A stretch of 64,000 nt of DNA, from positions 8,569,127 through 8,633,126 of the forward strand of contig CM041092.1 in the NCBI GenBank assembly GCA_023079485.1, read 5' to 3'. The notes beneath the pieces are model-generated. The model made no database searches and had not been told where the DNA came from. It worked only from the letters and a program-made list of their open reading frames with translations. The position numbers were made by a program, and so were the translations under genes. Positions 12,801 through 25,748 of the stretch are shown in pieces. Positions within the stretch are counted from its first letter, which is position 1. Every line of letters starts with the position of its first letter. Source of the stretch: Archilochus colubris. Taxonomy: Eukaryota > Chordata > Aves > Apodiformes > Trochilidae.

Positions 12801-13904
12801 TCCAAGGAAAGGCTAAAATGTGAAATTTTCACATTTTTCTTATTATCAAGCTATATCATGCTCTGCTTTCAAAGGTTGTCTTGGGTTGTGATATCCACAT
12901 GTAGTCATAAACTTCCAAGAGAAATCCAGTCACACATGCTGAAGTACAAGTGACACATTGAAATGTTAACTCTGTCTAAACTTAAGAAAAGAACTGTATG
13001 AGTTTTAAGCACATTATATTCTGTACTTGAAGGATTGCACCCGAAGTACTCTGAGAAAAAATTAGAAGCTATGATCAGAACTGCAGTATCTCTCATTTTA
13101 ATTTTGCTAGGAAGCAATGGAAAGACAGAAAATGACAGGGGTACTTTGGGGTACCATTATAAAGTTCAGTGATTTCAATGGACTTCTGGGTGAGTTCCAG
13201 GCCAAACTAGTGAGAACTAGTGAGCAATCAAACTTTTTATCAAGGACATCATGAGACACAAACCATAAGATTCATTGTAGTCCCAATGAGTCAGTAGCAG
13301 TAACATTTTCACAAATTTCTGTTGAAGTTGAAAGGGAATGGTGCCTCTGTTTAAATCAATGGACCTAGAAACGTTTCCAAGATATTAAATAATGTGCCCT
13401 TAAACATCCTGACTCCAGCACAGATTGATATTTTTGCCTGCAACAGCCATCATGCTCTGATTTCCACTGAAAAGAAACCCAGCTCCACAGTCAGTACCTT
13501 CGAGCCAAGTCCTTGATCTGGAACAATCCACTAGGGAAGGTACATAAGCAAGTGAGCCAGAAGCAATGTATCTGTCTGCTCAAATTCCCCTTTCCAAGTA
13601 GGACTGAGCATTATCCTTTAAACAGGTCGATATTTAACTATTGTCTATTACTGTGATTTCCTGATAGCACCTGGCTTTGTTTTATTTAAAGTGACTTCAT
13701 GAGGTTTGATTCTTATTCCTCTTGAAGCTTCCTCCATCACACTGACAGCACACAGGACTTAAAACATACCTAAAGTACACCTACCATTCACTTTAAGACT
13801 CCTCAAACTATTTGTAAACTAGAAGCTTCTGCCTGCAAACCCCAAACCACCACCCCTACTGCTCCTGTGCAATGGTGCCACCTACACTGAGCAACCCTTG
13901 TTGG

Positions 13905-14331
13905 GCAATGAGGATGGGGAAGGGTCTGGAAAGGATGACTTGTGAGAAGCTGAGGTCACTTGGATATTTCAGTTTGGAGAAAAAGAGTCTCAGGAGTGAC
14001 CTCATAGCAGTCTATGGCTTCCTCATGAGGGGAAGAGATGGGACAAGCACTAACTTCTTCACTCCTGTGACTAAGTCAGAACTAAGGGAAATGGTAGGAA
14101 GCTGAATCAGGGGAGGTTTAGGTTAAATATCAGGAAAAGATTTTTCACCTAGAGGGTATTTGAGCAGTGGAACAGGCTCCTCAGGGAAGTGGTCACAGCA
14201 CCAAGCCTGCCCGAGTTCAAGAAGCATTTGGATGATTCTCTCAGGCACATGGTGTAATTCCTGGGGACAGGAGTTGGACTTGATGATCCTGATGGGTCCC
14301 TGCCAACTCATCATATTCTTTGATTCTACCT
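13905..14331 (+). mobile_element. CR1 LINE, 5'-truncated 3' end with ORF2 C-terminal remnant
   Basis: This is a degraded copy of the end of CR1 (chicken repeat 1), a non-LTR retrotransposon whose ORF2 encodes endonuclease and reverse transcriptase. Three frame-broken pieces resemble the conserved CR1 ORF2 C-terminus: GLERMTCEKLRSLGYFSLEK from about 13923, GRFRLNIRKRFFT from 14111, and EQWNRLLREVVTAPSLPEFK further on, ending at a TAA near 14254. The second piece is in a different frame from the first, and in-frame stops (TGA after the first piece, TAG after RFFT) show it is dead. The short 3' UTR carries the typical GAGTTGGACTTGATGATCCT motif and ends in the CR1 terminal repeat (ATTCTTTGATTCTACC-like), not a poly-A tail. 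The 5' limit is approximate. Only the last tenth or so of a full CR1 remains, as is usual for this family. It is the best evidence that the host is a bird or other sauropsid. Confidence 0.93.
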
Positions 14332-17331
14332 GAGCTCCTCTATCAGGGGTGACCAGTGACAGTAGCAAAGCCTGCCCTTGCCAGTACAACTGGTTTCCTT
14401 CACGGGCTTTGGCTTTTCAGTGGCTGGGAAAGCCCTGCCTCATCTGTACCAGTGCTCAGGATGCTCTGCTGTAAGACTTGACAGTCTCACAATGATGAAG
14501 TAGGTTTGCTTGGTGGTTTTTTTAAGTTTTATGAAAATCACCCAGCTTTCCTCAAAACGGTCAGAATGTTTGGTATCTTTAATGCATTTGAGAAAGCAAA
14601 GATACCTCCTCAAAAGAGAATAGAACAGCATGTAACCCTTCAAGGAACATTGCTCTGCTCGTTGTACCTTGTCTGCCAAGCTTGTTCTCACAAAGTCTAA
14701 ATGAACTGGTTAAGCACATATTGAAGGACAAGCTTAGCAGAATACTTTAAAAAAAACAAACAAACAAACAAAAGCAAACACCCCAACCACCAGGGAATGT
14801 AAATGTTTCCAAGTGCTGGAGCCAGCAACATTTCTGAAATATGAGATAACATTCAACAAAGGATCCCTGCATCAGAATCTCATTCTGAATGTGACTTCCA
14901 TTATTGTTTTTCATATAAGAGATGGGCAAAAGGTCAGTGGAGTGACAGAGTTAAAAAGAGAAAGTAGGTCCTGGCTCAAATGCCAAACTTGATGTTAATA
15001 ACAGAGGGAAATTTAAATTATCTGAAGATTGATAGAGGTGGTGGCAGGGGCTATGGGATATGAAACAGAGGGACCATTTTTAAATTCAGTCTGGTGCATA
15101 AGGAAGGCCTCAAGGAAGCAGCATTTGTGTTAGATTGTGTGTCAAAAGCAAGCAAATAGACTTGAAATTCTTGACTGTGGCATAAATATGTGCAGGATTT
15201 ACACTCTAAAGTCTAACATCACCTGCTTGAACAGATAGCTATATATACAGGTAAATCATATCACATGTATTGGTCCAGGAACACAGTTAATGATAACTTG
15301 GGAGGAAAAAAGATGGAAGGTTTATCTGAGAGACTGTTGTATTCCTGCTAGCACCAAGTCCTATAAATATTTGTTTCTTATGATTCTACCTTTACAGTTA
15401 TCTGTGAACCTCTTGACCATGGATGCACTGATACCCTCCTGGCAACAAAGAGTCCTGAGATCTCCCTAGATCTCTCCCCACTGAAGAAAAAAGGAGTAGG
15501 TTTATGTTTTCCTATGTGTGTATCTGAACACCTTTGCAACCAGGGCTACTGGTGAAACATAAGAAATCCTACCCTATCACACCACTGACGAAGCAAAAAT
15601 GAGGTTTTATCTATTTCTATTTTAAACTCAGTACAAATCTAGAGAATGGCACTGTATTATCTGATATATTGAACATTATGCAGAACATCCTGGGGTTTCC
15701 CAGCCTTACTCCATGCTCCTTTTCTTATGTCTTGTAAGACATTCAGGATAGCTATCTTCTTTTTACATGTTAGCAAAGCTGTTTGCCCATGAAAGCAGTG
15801 TTTATTATTTATCTCTGAGTTCTATTATAGTACAAAACAAAAAACTAACAAATCCTAATATTATAATAGTCATAATTAAATAATAATATAATATTGCCAA
15901 TAGAAAAGAGGACATGGGAGAAAAACAGAGCATCCATCCATGACTACACAATTACAAAATTAATGTGCAAATAAATTCATAAATTGAAGCACTGAGTTCT
16001 GATTGCTGTTATTTCTGGAGCTGTATTATTCATTGCTTGCTGTGTTGTACTGAATTATAGTGAAGATTTGTGTGAATTCCCTGACAGCTATGTAAAAAGG
16101 TTCATTTATCTTGAAAGTTTCATGAGTTTTAGCACAAGTAATCATTTGTACCAGAACTGCTGCATTTGCTATACAACCTAGAAATGTTTTTTCTTCTTTT
16201 AAACAGTTTGGTAATTGGAATAGAAATACAAGAAAGTCTAATATAGCTAGAACATGTTCAGCAAACAGTGAATAAAAGAAAAGAGTAATTTGTAAATCTG
16301 TCTTTGAAATTATTTGAAGAAACATTTAGGAGTAACAATTACAATTTTAAAAAAACAGCAATTTTTTGTGATTAATTTTCAAAACCTAAAAGAGCTAAAT
16401 TCACCAAAGTGATTTTTCAGACCCACTTGTTTATCATGTGTGGAGACCTCTAACAGCTTCGTCAGATGAAGCTCTGCATGATAAATAAGATCCAAAACCA
16501 CCTTTTCTACTCTTGAGCTAATCATCACTTTTATAAACTTAAATTTCATCCTGTGTTATGTGTGGGAGGCTCCTGTTTCACATGGATAGAAGAGGAATTG
16601 TAAAGCCATCAAGTACAGTGCCCTTTACCAGTGTGGTGGTACTTCAGAAACACCTGTGCTAAACACCTGTGAACTTGCACGAATTCAGCAGCCTTTAAAA
16701 TTTTTCATTTGTTACCCATCGTGAAGAAGAGAGGAGGTGAAGTGGTTTCATATGAGATGATTAAAAAAAAAGACACACTAAAGCAAGAGATTTTAAGTCC
16801 CAGAGAGACCTTTTGATAATCTGCCAGAAAAGCACCATGGGGCCTCTTCACCTGTTGGTCAATGCACCCTGTTTCCTCATTGATATTTAATCACTTCCTA
16901 ATTGGACTGGGAGGAAAATCTAAATATAACCCTAGCGAAGCGTGCTGCAAAGAACTAGGACTCACAGTTCCCATTATTTGTCCAGAGAAGACCAAGATGA
17001 ACATTTAGGTTTGCTCATTTAACAAAATCTGAGTCACCCTACCCCGTACAGGGAGAAAGGAGTAAAAGATGGGTCATTAACTTGAAGCACACTGCAATGC
17101 TATTGAACATATGAGGCTAAACCAGTAAACTGTGAGCAGTTACTAGCAGAAATAAGGTTGGTTTTAAACAACACTGGATTTCACCATCAATTTGAAGGAA
17201 ATAGTTATTTTAGAAAGAGAAAAAGAGAGCAAAGAATCTCAGCTAACTGCTGGCACAGTAGGCGATAAAGTGACCTGCAAAGTCTCAGCAAGAGGATACT
17301 GGAATAAATGAAGAGAGAATCATCTTCAGGA

Positions 17332-17465
17332 ATGAAAAGTAAAAAGGAAAGTGGAAGAGGGAAATTGAAAAGGGAAAGAAGAAGGAAAAGTGAAAAGGGA
17401 AGAAAAAGAGAAAAGGGAAGAGAAAGAGAAAAGAGAAGGGAAACTGAGGAAAAACTGAAGAGGAT
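17332..17465 (+). repeat. homopurine (GA/GAAA-rich) tract
   Basis: About 130 bases in which the + strand is almost entirely A and G, in irregular GGAAA, AGAGAAA and GAAGG units with only a few pyrimidines. It creates a spurious Lys/Arg/Glu-rich frame (17308-17550). Long homopurine-homopyrimidine tracts can form triplex (H-DNA) and are prone to length change. I treat it as low-complexity sequence. Confidence 0.75.
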
Positions 17466-19294
17466 TATCAGGTTAACCCCCAGTATTAACTATAATACAG
17501 AGAATGTTTTGGACACTTCCAGAAGGAATACTTCTGCAAGTGTTTATTGACTGAAGTATCCCCAGACCTTTCTCTTTCTATTAATTAATAGGCAACCATG
17601 TATGACCTCTGACTGCAGAAGAACTTAATGTTAAAACTTTGACTTGCAGAATTCACTCAAACTGTTCATCCTGATGAAATGCACACTGTCCTGCACTGAG
17701 CAAAACGTTTTATGCAGATCACTGAAGAGGAAGAAACAGCATCAAAAAGATGTAGCCAATTAAGAGATGCTGAAGCTGATCCAGTAGAGAATAAGAAAAT
17801 ATTTTACTTGGAAGTTTTAAGTCATACAAGATTCAACCAAGGAAACTAGAAGAAACAATGCTACACAATATGAACAAAAGCTGACCAGTTTAAGAAGTGT
17901 GTGTGATAAGACTGAAAGCAAAAAACAGATTTTAAACCCGGTGTGGGAGAAAGGAAACAAGAAATTAATTGGGCCGTTAATGGAGCAGGAATTTAAAATT
18001 TACTGGGGAACAAATAATCATCTGTTGTAAACAGCTTTTCTATTGCATTTTCCCAGTCATCGCTGGCAGACATTGTAAGCTAGAAGTGTGCTAGAAGTGG
18101 AGTGGGTGACAATGACAATGGAGAGAAGGGTGGTGGGAGAAATAATTATTGAAGAATTCAGTTTTATGTAATGTTGGAAACTGGATTGAAGCAGGAAACA
18201 CAGGTCTCCAGGATGACAAAAGTGCAATCCTAAAATGTAATAATAATTAAAAAAAAAATGGAACATCAAGAAATGTCTTCGTAGTGTGCATATTTTCCCC
18301 TAGAAATTTTTAAAGATAATTTGTCACTTTTCACAAATGTCAAGAAAACTTAGTTTTGTCTGCAAGATCTTTGAATTTATAGCAGAAGCTGTCATAGAAA
18401 CAGCATGTGCAGTTGATCCAAAGGTCACCAAAGTCAGACAGAAACACACCACATTTTCCATGGGGCTTTGAATGAAACAAAAGCATATCCTCTACATATT
18501 TTAGTACAGAATGAGTAAAATTCAACAGAAAGTGATACCATTACAACAGTTAGTTTCAGAAAAGAAGGAAAGGCAGGCTCCCTTCAATGGAGCCTATTTA
18601 AATGCAGCAAATATTACACTCTCTTAACATGCCTATGACTCTTCTTTTTTAAACAGTCCTGCTCTGAGGTATCTACTTCTGTGTTTCTCTTGGGATGGCC
18701 AAAAGCATATTGTTGGATCCACTTTATCTGGAGAAAAGAGCCTGTTAACCAGCAGTTGCAACAGCAGGTGCTTGTTCACTTGCAAAAATAAAGAGAAAGT
18801 TTCCATCAGTCATTTAAAATTATAAACACAACAGGGTGGGGATGCTTTCAGCAGCCTTGCTGTGCATGTGGTCACACACTTCTTCCCTTTCTCAAACTAG
18901 TACTCAAGCTTTCAAAAAACAATTCATTGCCCTTAAACGACAGTCTAACAGTTTGTGAGTATCACAGAAGCCATCCCTGTCAGTTGGCAGTGCTTGCTTA
19001 GCAGTATGTCACTGAAGTCATTGTATCTGAGTACGGATTAGCACAATGCATCACCCAGACAAGGACCCTTGACGGTGTATTGATGAAGATGGGCCTGTCC
19101 ACAAAGAAGAGATGGATTCCAAAGGCAGTTGTTTTATTCACTATGCAAAGGGAAAAAGGACTTCCAAAGAGGGAAGATGTTAAACAGGGCATATTGCATG
19201 CTTCTTTTGACTTTGATAGAGGTGATCTGAGCAAACCAGGGCAAAATCAACAACCTATTGAAAGACTGATGTAAAAGTGTTTCTTTCCTTGCAG

Positions 19295-19523
19295 CACACA
19301 TGGGTCCATGCAGTCCTCTGTGACTGTGTACTCTCACTCAGCCAAGGTGCACAAGGCTAATAAGGAAAACAGGGCAAAATCTCTTGTAAAAGTTATGCAT
19401 CTGCTTAAAGACTTTGAAATGTGCACCACGGTTCTAATTATAATTTTTGCTCTTTTTCTCCCCAGCTTCTCCTCCTTCATTCACCCCCAGGTCTCCTTAA
19501 TAATTTATATAAATATAATTTGA
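19295..19523 (+). other. candidate 3'-terminal exon with hydrophobic tail (unconfirmed)
   Basis: A strong acceptor (GTTTCTTTCCTTGCAG ending at 19294) is followed by a frame open from 19296 to a TGA at 19521-19523, about 75 residues. An internal Met lies at 19308. The frame has a basic section (KVHKANKENRAKS) and then a hydrophobic stretch (TTVLIIIFALFLP) that could span a membrane. The upstream in-frame stop lies about eight codons before the acceptor. T-rich DNA naturally yields hydrophobic frames, no family is recognised, and no poly-A signal was tied to it. Confidence 0.12.
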
Positions 19524-21374
19524 GATTGAAAATGTTTAAAGGATGGATTGTACACTGCTCAAAATGGATCACTTCCTACACTGAGCATCTCTTCCCTCAG
19601 CATCACATGTGCCACAGCCCAGCAGAGCCCAGGACCAACACCCAAGGGTTCAGCTGTGCCCCATCTGTGGAGCAGGGCAATGAGATGCATTTGCTAACCA
19701 GTGATTTATCACAGCCTGAGAGGTAGCTGCAATCATACCTATAGATCTCTGCAGGTAGCAAGCTGGTAGGATTAAACTAATGGCCAACAAAATGCAGCTT
19801 TTAAACAAGATATTTGCTTACTGTATTTGGGGGAAAAAAAATGAAAGCAAACAAACAATGTAAAGGGATGAGTTTATTTTTAGAAACTTATTTTTTTCCT
19901 GATTCCATGTATTGAGGACTCAATTTTATCATGCTGGATAAGGGATTCAGATTTCATAGCCAGAGCTTTTTCCCTTGCAGACCAGACTGACACCAGCTGC
20001 TCTGCCTTTTGGCCTTTAGGCCCACAGGGCAAACAAACAGGATATGGGCAATGGAGTGATATTTTCTTGAAATAGCTTGTTCCCCTGATATTATGCAAAG
20101 CTGGTTCAAACCTGTAGGCAACATAAGCAGTCACCGAGGGACAGCATAAAATTGCACTTGCAAGTGCAGCTCTAGTTTCTAAGCTGCAAAATTCAACTAA
20201 TATAACACAGGTGCATTAATTTTATGATTTCATAAAGCATTTAAATTGGGCTTTGGTCATTTGGAAAAGTAGGTGTTTTAACAAAGTAGTGAAGATCAAA
20301 AAATCTTTTTTTTTTTTTAAATCTGGGTGGAGTTACATAGGAATAACTTTCCCTGGAAGAAGCAGTGCAACCAGCAAAGAGATCAAGCTTTAGCCTGATA
20401 TCTCATTTTTCTACACATTCTTTTTATAAAAGATGCAGTAGATTGCAAAAATGAAGGAGTACAGAGAACTCTTAGGTCTGATTTCATCTTCTAATTTCAT
20501 GTAACTGCATGGCAAAATTTTATATTTCAAAATAAATCTAAAACTGAAGAGAACAGGCGGTGTACGAGTGACTAACAGGAGTTAAAAACTCCTCCTCTAA
20601 GCTTAATCTTGTTGGTTTAGTATTATATTAAATCTCCTGTAAATAATGGAAGGTAAAGAAAGAACACATTCACATCACATGATATGGAATAATGCCTAAA
20701 TTTGGAACTAATCTGACAAATGGGGAGCTGCTGCAGTCCTCAGCACTTTGGATCCTAAAGCAACAAGCAAAGTCCCTGAGCTTGTAGTGAGTCCTGCATC
20801 CTCACATGGATCACATCCATCACACGTGGACAAACTTCATCCCAGGTCTGCACACACTGCTGTATGTATGAGTGTCCTATAGCAAACTGGAGTTCACATT
20901 CATAACAATGAATATTAAAAGTAGCTTTTTCAAAACCTAGTTTTTACCAAAACCTCTTATTTTTGCTTCAGAGAAGGCTATTATTTTAAACTTCAACGTT
21001 CCCTCTCATCAGCAGTGAGAGACAGGAGAACAGAACAGTAGAAGATGCCAACTAACTCCTATAGGTGCCTCGTACTGGGATTTGCCACTTCCAAACAACT
21101 ACTAGATGAAGGCACAAATACACCAAATGTTCAATTTTGCTCTGAATAGTTTACAAGCTATCTTTGGACAGACATTGAGAATTCTGCTGTGAGAGAGAAC
21201 CAGGATAACACAAAGCTCATCTCCAGCCCTTTCCCTCAATAAGCACAGTTTTCTTACTGAGTTTGCTACTCAACCCATTTCTGTCCATCTGCTAAAAACC
21301 CCACAAGATAAATAAAAATAAACCAATTGACTATACCACCAATACACTAAATTTATGCCTTTATCTTGTTCCAG

Positions 21375-21412
21375 TAAGGAAATAATGAGAAATAATAAGG
21401 AAATAATGAGAA
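21375..21412. repeat. short tandem duplication, 21-bp period
   Basis: The 17-mer TAAGGAAATAATGAGAA occurs at 21375-21391 and again at 21396-21412, with a four-base spacer. It is a local slippage or unequal-exchange product with no coding relevance seen. Confidence 0.75.
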
Positions 21413-22563
21413 GCATGCCCATCTTCACAAAACTCATGTGCCAAGAGGAGGACATTGTTTCTTTCAACAAGCTGGAGTTAGCAAAACAACACTAAAGACA
21501 TTAAATGCAGAGAGTTTTGTATGATACATTGCTCCCTGTTTAGTGCAGAATGATTACTGTGTCCAGAGGAGGAACAAGAAGCCAAACACACAAAACCTCA
21601 CAAAGTAATTTTAATTTAACTGGCAAAGCATGAAAAGCTTGTCAATACTGTGAGTCCCTCAAAGCTCAGGTGTGCTTTGTGTCAGCAGCACATGTCCCAC
21701 AATGAGAGAGAGATGCCAAAGCTAAAGAAGTTTTGCAAAAAGGGAAAAGAAGGATGAAGCTGCAGGACTGCCTGGCTAGCCAAAAAGAAGATTATATATA
21801 CGCATGTCTGACCTTTCATTAGAAGACAGAGATAAATCTAGTGGGTGTTTTGACCATTTAAACTTCCTTTGGAAAATTCTTTATGTTACTGCCCCTCTCT
21901 CACATGATGAACTGGAAGAAATAACTAATAACAATAAACATGTAAGAATAGACAATATAGGCAATGATGCTCCTAGGCATTCACATCACTTCTACTTATA
22001 TACTGAGCTTATTAATAGGCTGTAAATTCTAACACTAGGAGACATAAAGAAAAATATAACTTTTTCCACATACCTTTACCTTATTGAGTTACTTGAGATG
22101 ATCATTTGAAGAACAGAAATGTGACCTCTCTAATTTTGGCATAAAACTAGTAGATACTTGGCAATAAAAAGATATTTTAGTAAGAAGATACACACAACAA
22201 ATCCATAACAAGCAATAAACTTCTTGGTGAAGTTCTCTACTTAAAGTACTGTCATATGCTTGCTGTTTATATGCAACACATTTGGTCTTTCAGCAACAAG
22301 CAGATTGGAAAATTAAAGGTGTTATAATTTTTTCAGAAGCAGCTGCTGAATTAGGAATGTTCTTCATAGTAAAGCTGAACAGTCTTAAGATGAACTTTGG
22401 TGAGAAACATTGTATAAATCCTACTGTGCCGAAATGATCCTTTCCCTAGTTGAGAAGTTTTGCCTGGGCTCAAGATTCTAGTGCCATTTCTCATAACAAT
22501 CCTTTACATCAAGAAAACCTCATTGGATCCTAAGGCAAGTGAGGTCTCATATAAATCATAACC

Positions 22564-22625
22564 ACTATATATTCTGCAACTGAATATATTCTATATATTC
22601 AGTTCTGCACTATATATTCTGCAAC
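22564..22625. repeat. AT-rich partial tandem duplication with internal palindrome
   Basis: The 17-mer ACTATATATTCTGCAAC occurs at 22564-22580 and 22609-22625, a 45-base period. Between and overlapping them an 11-bp perfect inverted repeat (AACTGAATATA / TATATTCAGTT) with a five-base loop spans 22578-22604. A third, diverged ATATATATTCTG unit follows at about 22626-22638. The combination points to a cruciform-prone AT-rich locus that has duplicated locally. Confidence 0.75.
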
Positions 22626-22871
22626 AATATATATTCTGTCTTTCTTTTGAAGACATAAGTCTTGAAGAAAAAGAAAAAATATTTAAAAGAAGAAATTTGT
22701 TGCATTTGGGTAAGGGAGTGATATTGCTACACATCCCCAGATGGGGAATAGAAGATGCAAAAGCATGACTTGAAACAAAAGGCTATTTAAATTCACTGAT
22801 GACTGGCTGGTGAAATCCTTTAGGGTCACATCCATGGAAATCTCCAGCTATGTGTTGCTTTATCATTGCAG

Positions 22872-22930
22872 ACCCAAAGGCAGTTGTTATGGCTGGAATT
22901 GGAGGAGAATATAACCCACATCACCATAAG
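22872..22930 (+). other. candidate internal exon (unconfirmed)
   Basis: The acceptor TTTATCATTGCAG ends at 22871 and a consensus donor AAG|GTGAGTC begins at 22931, enclosing 59 nt. Two frames are open: the first-base frame (TQRQLLWLELEENITHITI plus two bases) and the third-base frame (PKAVVMAGIGGEYNPHHHK, ending in phase 0). Only the second-base frame is stopped. The first-base frame would be in phase with the candidate exon at 5140-5213, but the 17.7-kb gap makes this weak. No protein family is recognised. Confidence 0.2.
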
Positions 22931-24660
22931 GTGAGTCTCTGTCTTGTTTTAGTGGCTGGTAAAATATTAGTTCTATTAAATTTGGCAGGTTAAGGCTGGA
23001 GGCTTAAACTCTACAGAGGTACCTGAATATTTTTCAATTACCTAAGTGTTAGCAGGAGGCCACAAAGGACCCAGACGAACCCTGAGGCATCCAAATGTCT
23101 TTGGATCTGCTGCTTTGTGCCTAATAGACCCAACATGACTTTGTTATAGGAGAATGAAATTGTTGCCTCCAGCTTTCTGAATCCAGTTCTATTTGACCAT
23201 CTGCAAATGCTGGGGTGCTGTAATGCTGAGTGTTCTGAGCCCAGGTGCCCTTGTGGATGAGAGCCTTCACATCCTGCAGCAGAGGCTCAGATTTAAGTCA
23301 ACTCCTATTTAAAACAAACAGGAATTTAATTGTTGGTATCAACTGGCATTGCATGAGGCTTTAAATTGAAACACCTCGGTCTCTTTCCCTTGTAATGACC
23401 TACATCAACACAGTTCTCAGAGGAATAGTTCAATGAATTCAGTTATCACATGGATTATTCTTCTCAACTTTTTTAGCACTAGTTGTTTTATTACTATTTT
23501 TCTTACTTTACCAAACAGAAGACAAAAAAACAACCCAAGCCCTACGTATTATTTCTTATATGATGCTAAGTAAATGAACTTCAAAGAGATTACCTTGTTT
23601 AAGGACAGCTGGAGGACTTTTTTTTTTTAAATAGGAATCATACTTGTCCTTAATGAACATGAAACAGAGCACAGGAAAATATACAGTGCCTTTTTACCAT
23701 TAATTAGGTAAAAATCCAGAAAAGGCAAATAATTTTAATTTATTGGGCAATGAAATACTAGAGGAAATAGTTCTTGGATGAGTTCAAGCAGACCATAAGA
23801 TAGTTAAGGTAAATGGGGTTATCAGTATTCTAGTCAAATGCTTCTGATTTGGACCAAGACACCCAGCATGTCAGTGAGGGGCTTCCACATGTACATCACA
23901 CAAGCTCTAGATCTTCATGTGCACTCTGAATGTGCAATAGAAACCTGTGCACATAATGCATATAACTCTTCATATATGTCCAGATAGGCTGTGTAGTAGG
24001 TGTCAAAGTGATAGGAAAAACCTTAAAGCAGTAAAAGTACTAAATTTTATGATCAGTGTTTCAAAGAGATGCCATCTAGTGTCACCCATGTATAATAAGT
24101 GCTACTTTGAAGTTTTCACTGTATCTGAAGGAAAGTGTTCAAACGAAAATATTACAATTGATTGCAGTTGATATCTAACATGAATCCACTCTCATTCACA
24201 ATTCACAATAACTGCACATTCAGCAAGTGTCCAAAACTGGGCTCTGCTCCAACTGAAATGGATTTTCAATGGCTGCAAGCTTCCTATTGCCTTCGGTCAG
24301 AGGGCTTCTGAGCATCCACAGCAGCTGAAATATAAGCATCTAGTGCACACTGGCCCAAAATTAAGTTCCTGATAGGTTTTTCCAGCTGCTGGAACAAAGA
24401 CTTTTGAAGCACCATCTCACACTAAGATTCATAATTCCATCTAAATTGTGCCTTTCTGGGTGTTTTGCTCACCCCCAAACTTGCTAAGCCAAGTTAAATT
24501 TGAACTCTTAATTTTCTAGTTTTGCTAGTATTGTTCAAATTGTTATTATTTCTGTGCCACTTTTTTCCTGGAGTGGTGGTTTTATTGTTATTTAATGCAA
24601 ATCAAAGCCATTTGAAAACCAGGGAAGGTTCATAAAACTTGGAAAGAACCGCTGGTGTAT

Positions 24661-24700
24661 ACATATATATATATATAATATAAAATATACAAAATATTAG
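24661..24700. repeat. AT dinucleotide microsatellite and TA-rich patch
   Basis: An ATATATATATATAT run (about 24663-24677) decays into TAATATAAAATATAC. It is a simple repeat, probably polymorphic. Confidence 0.75.
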
Positions 24701-25732
24701 CTTCCCCCCAAAGAAAAAGAAACAGACAACAAATAAGTGTACTGTAACACACTATGTAAATTTTGTTTCCCTGAACTGACACACAAGAATAAATTGCTGG
24801 TTTTAGCCTTTACATCAATCTCTGAATATTCATTGCAAAAATAAGTATTATACAGAAAGTATGACATTGTGTAGAGGTGTTTAGCTCCGTCTGCAAACTC
24901 AAATAATGGAGAAATTACAAGTCTAGTTCATTGGATAGCTAACAGATTTCACCTTGTCCATGAGAAAAACAACACAGCAGAGAAAACCAAATTCCTTTAC
25001 GTTGGAGAATTGGGTCCTCACTACGATGGAAAATTTGAAGTGGTAATTTTATAGTGGAGTTAATACCTTTCTGGTTTTAACAGCACGGTTAGACTTGACA
25101 CACAGAAATGATGGTCATCACAAAGCATTTGAAGTTAATAGTGTGGATGAGCATCACTAGGGGTTATATGTCATTGTATTTTAAGCTGAACTTAAAACTG
25201 GCTAGTAAAAGTGGTTTTGTTCTCTTTTATGGCACTTAGATTACACAGGATCTTTTGCATATAAAGAAAAGGAGAGAATAAGGAACTGCTCAGAAATAAT
25301 CTACTTTATACCAGGGTTTGAAGCAAAATTCTTGAGGTCAACTCTGCTATTGAATAAGAGTCCAAAGCGTTCTCTTCCTTTAGCTCAGTCTCCCACACTG
25401 TAGTTATAGAAATCAGGGCTCTGATCCAGCTGTCTGCATGTCTACAGCCTGCCTGGGAAAGGCTGGGACAGAGAGGAACTGAGGTGTGAGATGAGGAAAA
25501 CAACAGGGGAGAAAATAAGCCGCTTTAGATGACTTCTCAGTGCTGAAAAGTATTTCAAAGAAGTGACTCAGTCAGAGTTAGATCTCGGAATGATTCCCTA
25601 AAAACTGAAAGAGAAATTGCTCCAGTTACTCGGAAAGCATAAATGCTGTAAAGATGTTATTTACCTGATCTGTTCCCTGCATGAAACTGCTCTTATCTGC
25701 TCCCTTCAACTACACAAAGAAAACTCAACCTG

Positions 25733-25748
25733 TTTTTTTTTTTTTTTT
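25733..25748. repeat. homopolymer T(16) tract
   Basis: Sixteen T residues. Comparable tracts lie at 29469-29483 (15), 48795-48811 (17) and 59411-59422 (12). None has a recognisable retrocopy attached, so they are treated as mononucleotide repeats. Confidence 0.8.

Larger units (their letters stand above)
5214..13904. other. non-coding stretch, no gene recognised
   Basis: No recognisable coding exon or transposon end. Contents noted: an RFX X-box-like motif at 6070-6083, a 24-T run at 8030-8053, a tandem 11-bp duplication (AGAAAGCTCAC) at 8160-8181, two T runs split by one A at 11790-11811, and an A-rich CAAA-type patch at 12756-12800. The open frames present are short and show no domain. Confidence 0.6.
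14332..22563. other. non-coding stretch, no gene recognised
   Basis: AT-rich DNA without a recognisable gene. It holds an A-rich CAAA tract (14749-14780), a purine-rich strand tract (17332-17465), a T13 run (20306-20318), a 21-bp-period duplication (21375-21412) and one terminal-exon-like open frame (19295-19523). The segment 16801-17010 has a more mixed composition and could be a conserved element, but this cannot be tested here. Confidence 0.55.

Noticed and set aside
17308..17550. 80-codon Lys/Arg/Glu-rich frame.
   Set aside because: It is produced by the homopurine tract, and the charged repeats reflect composition only.
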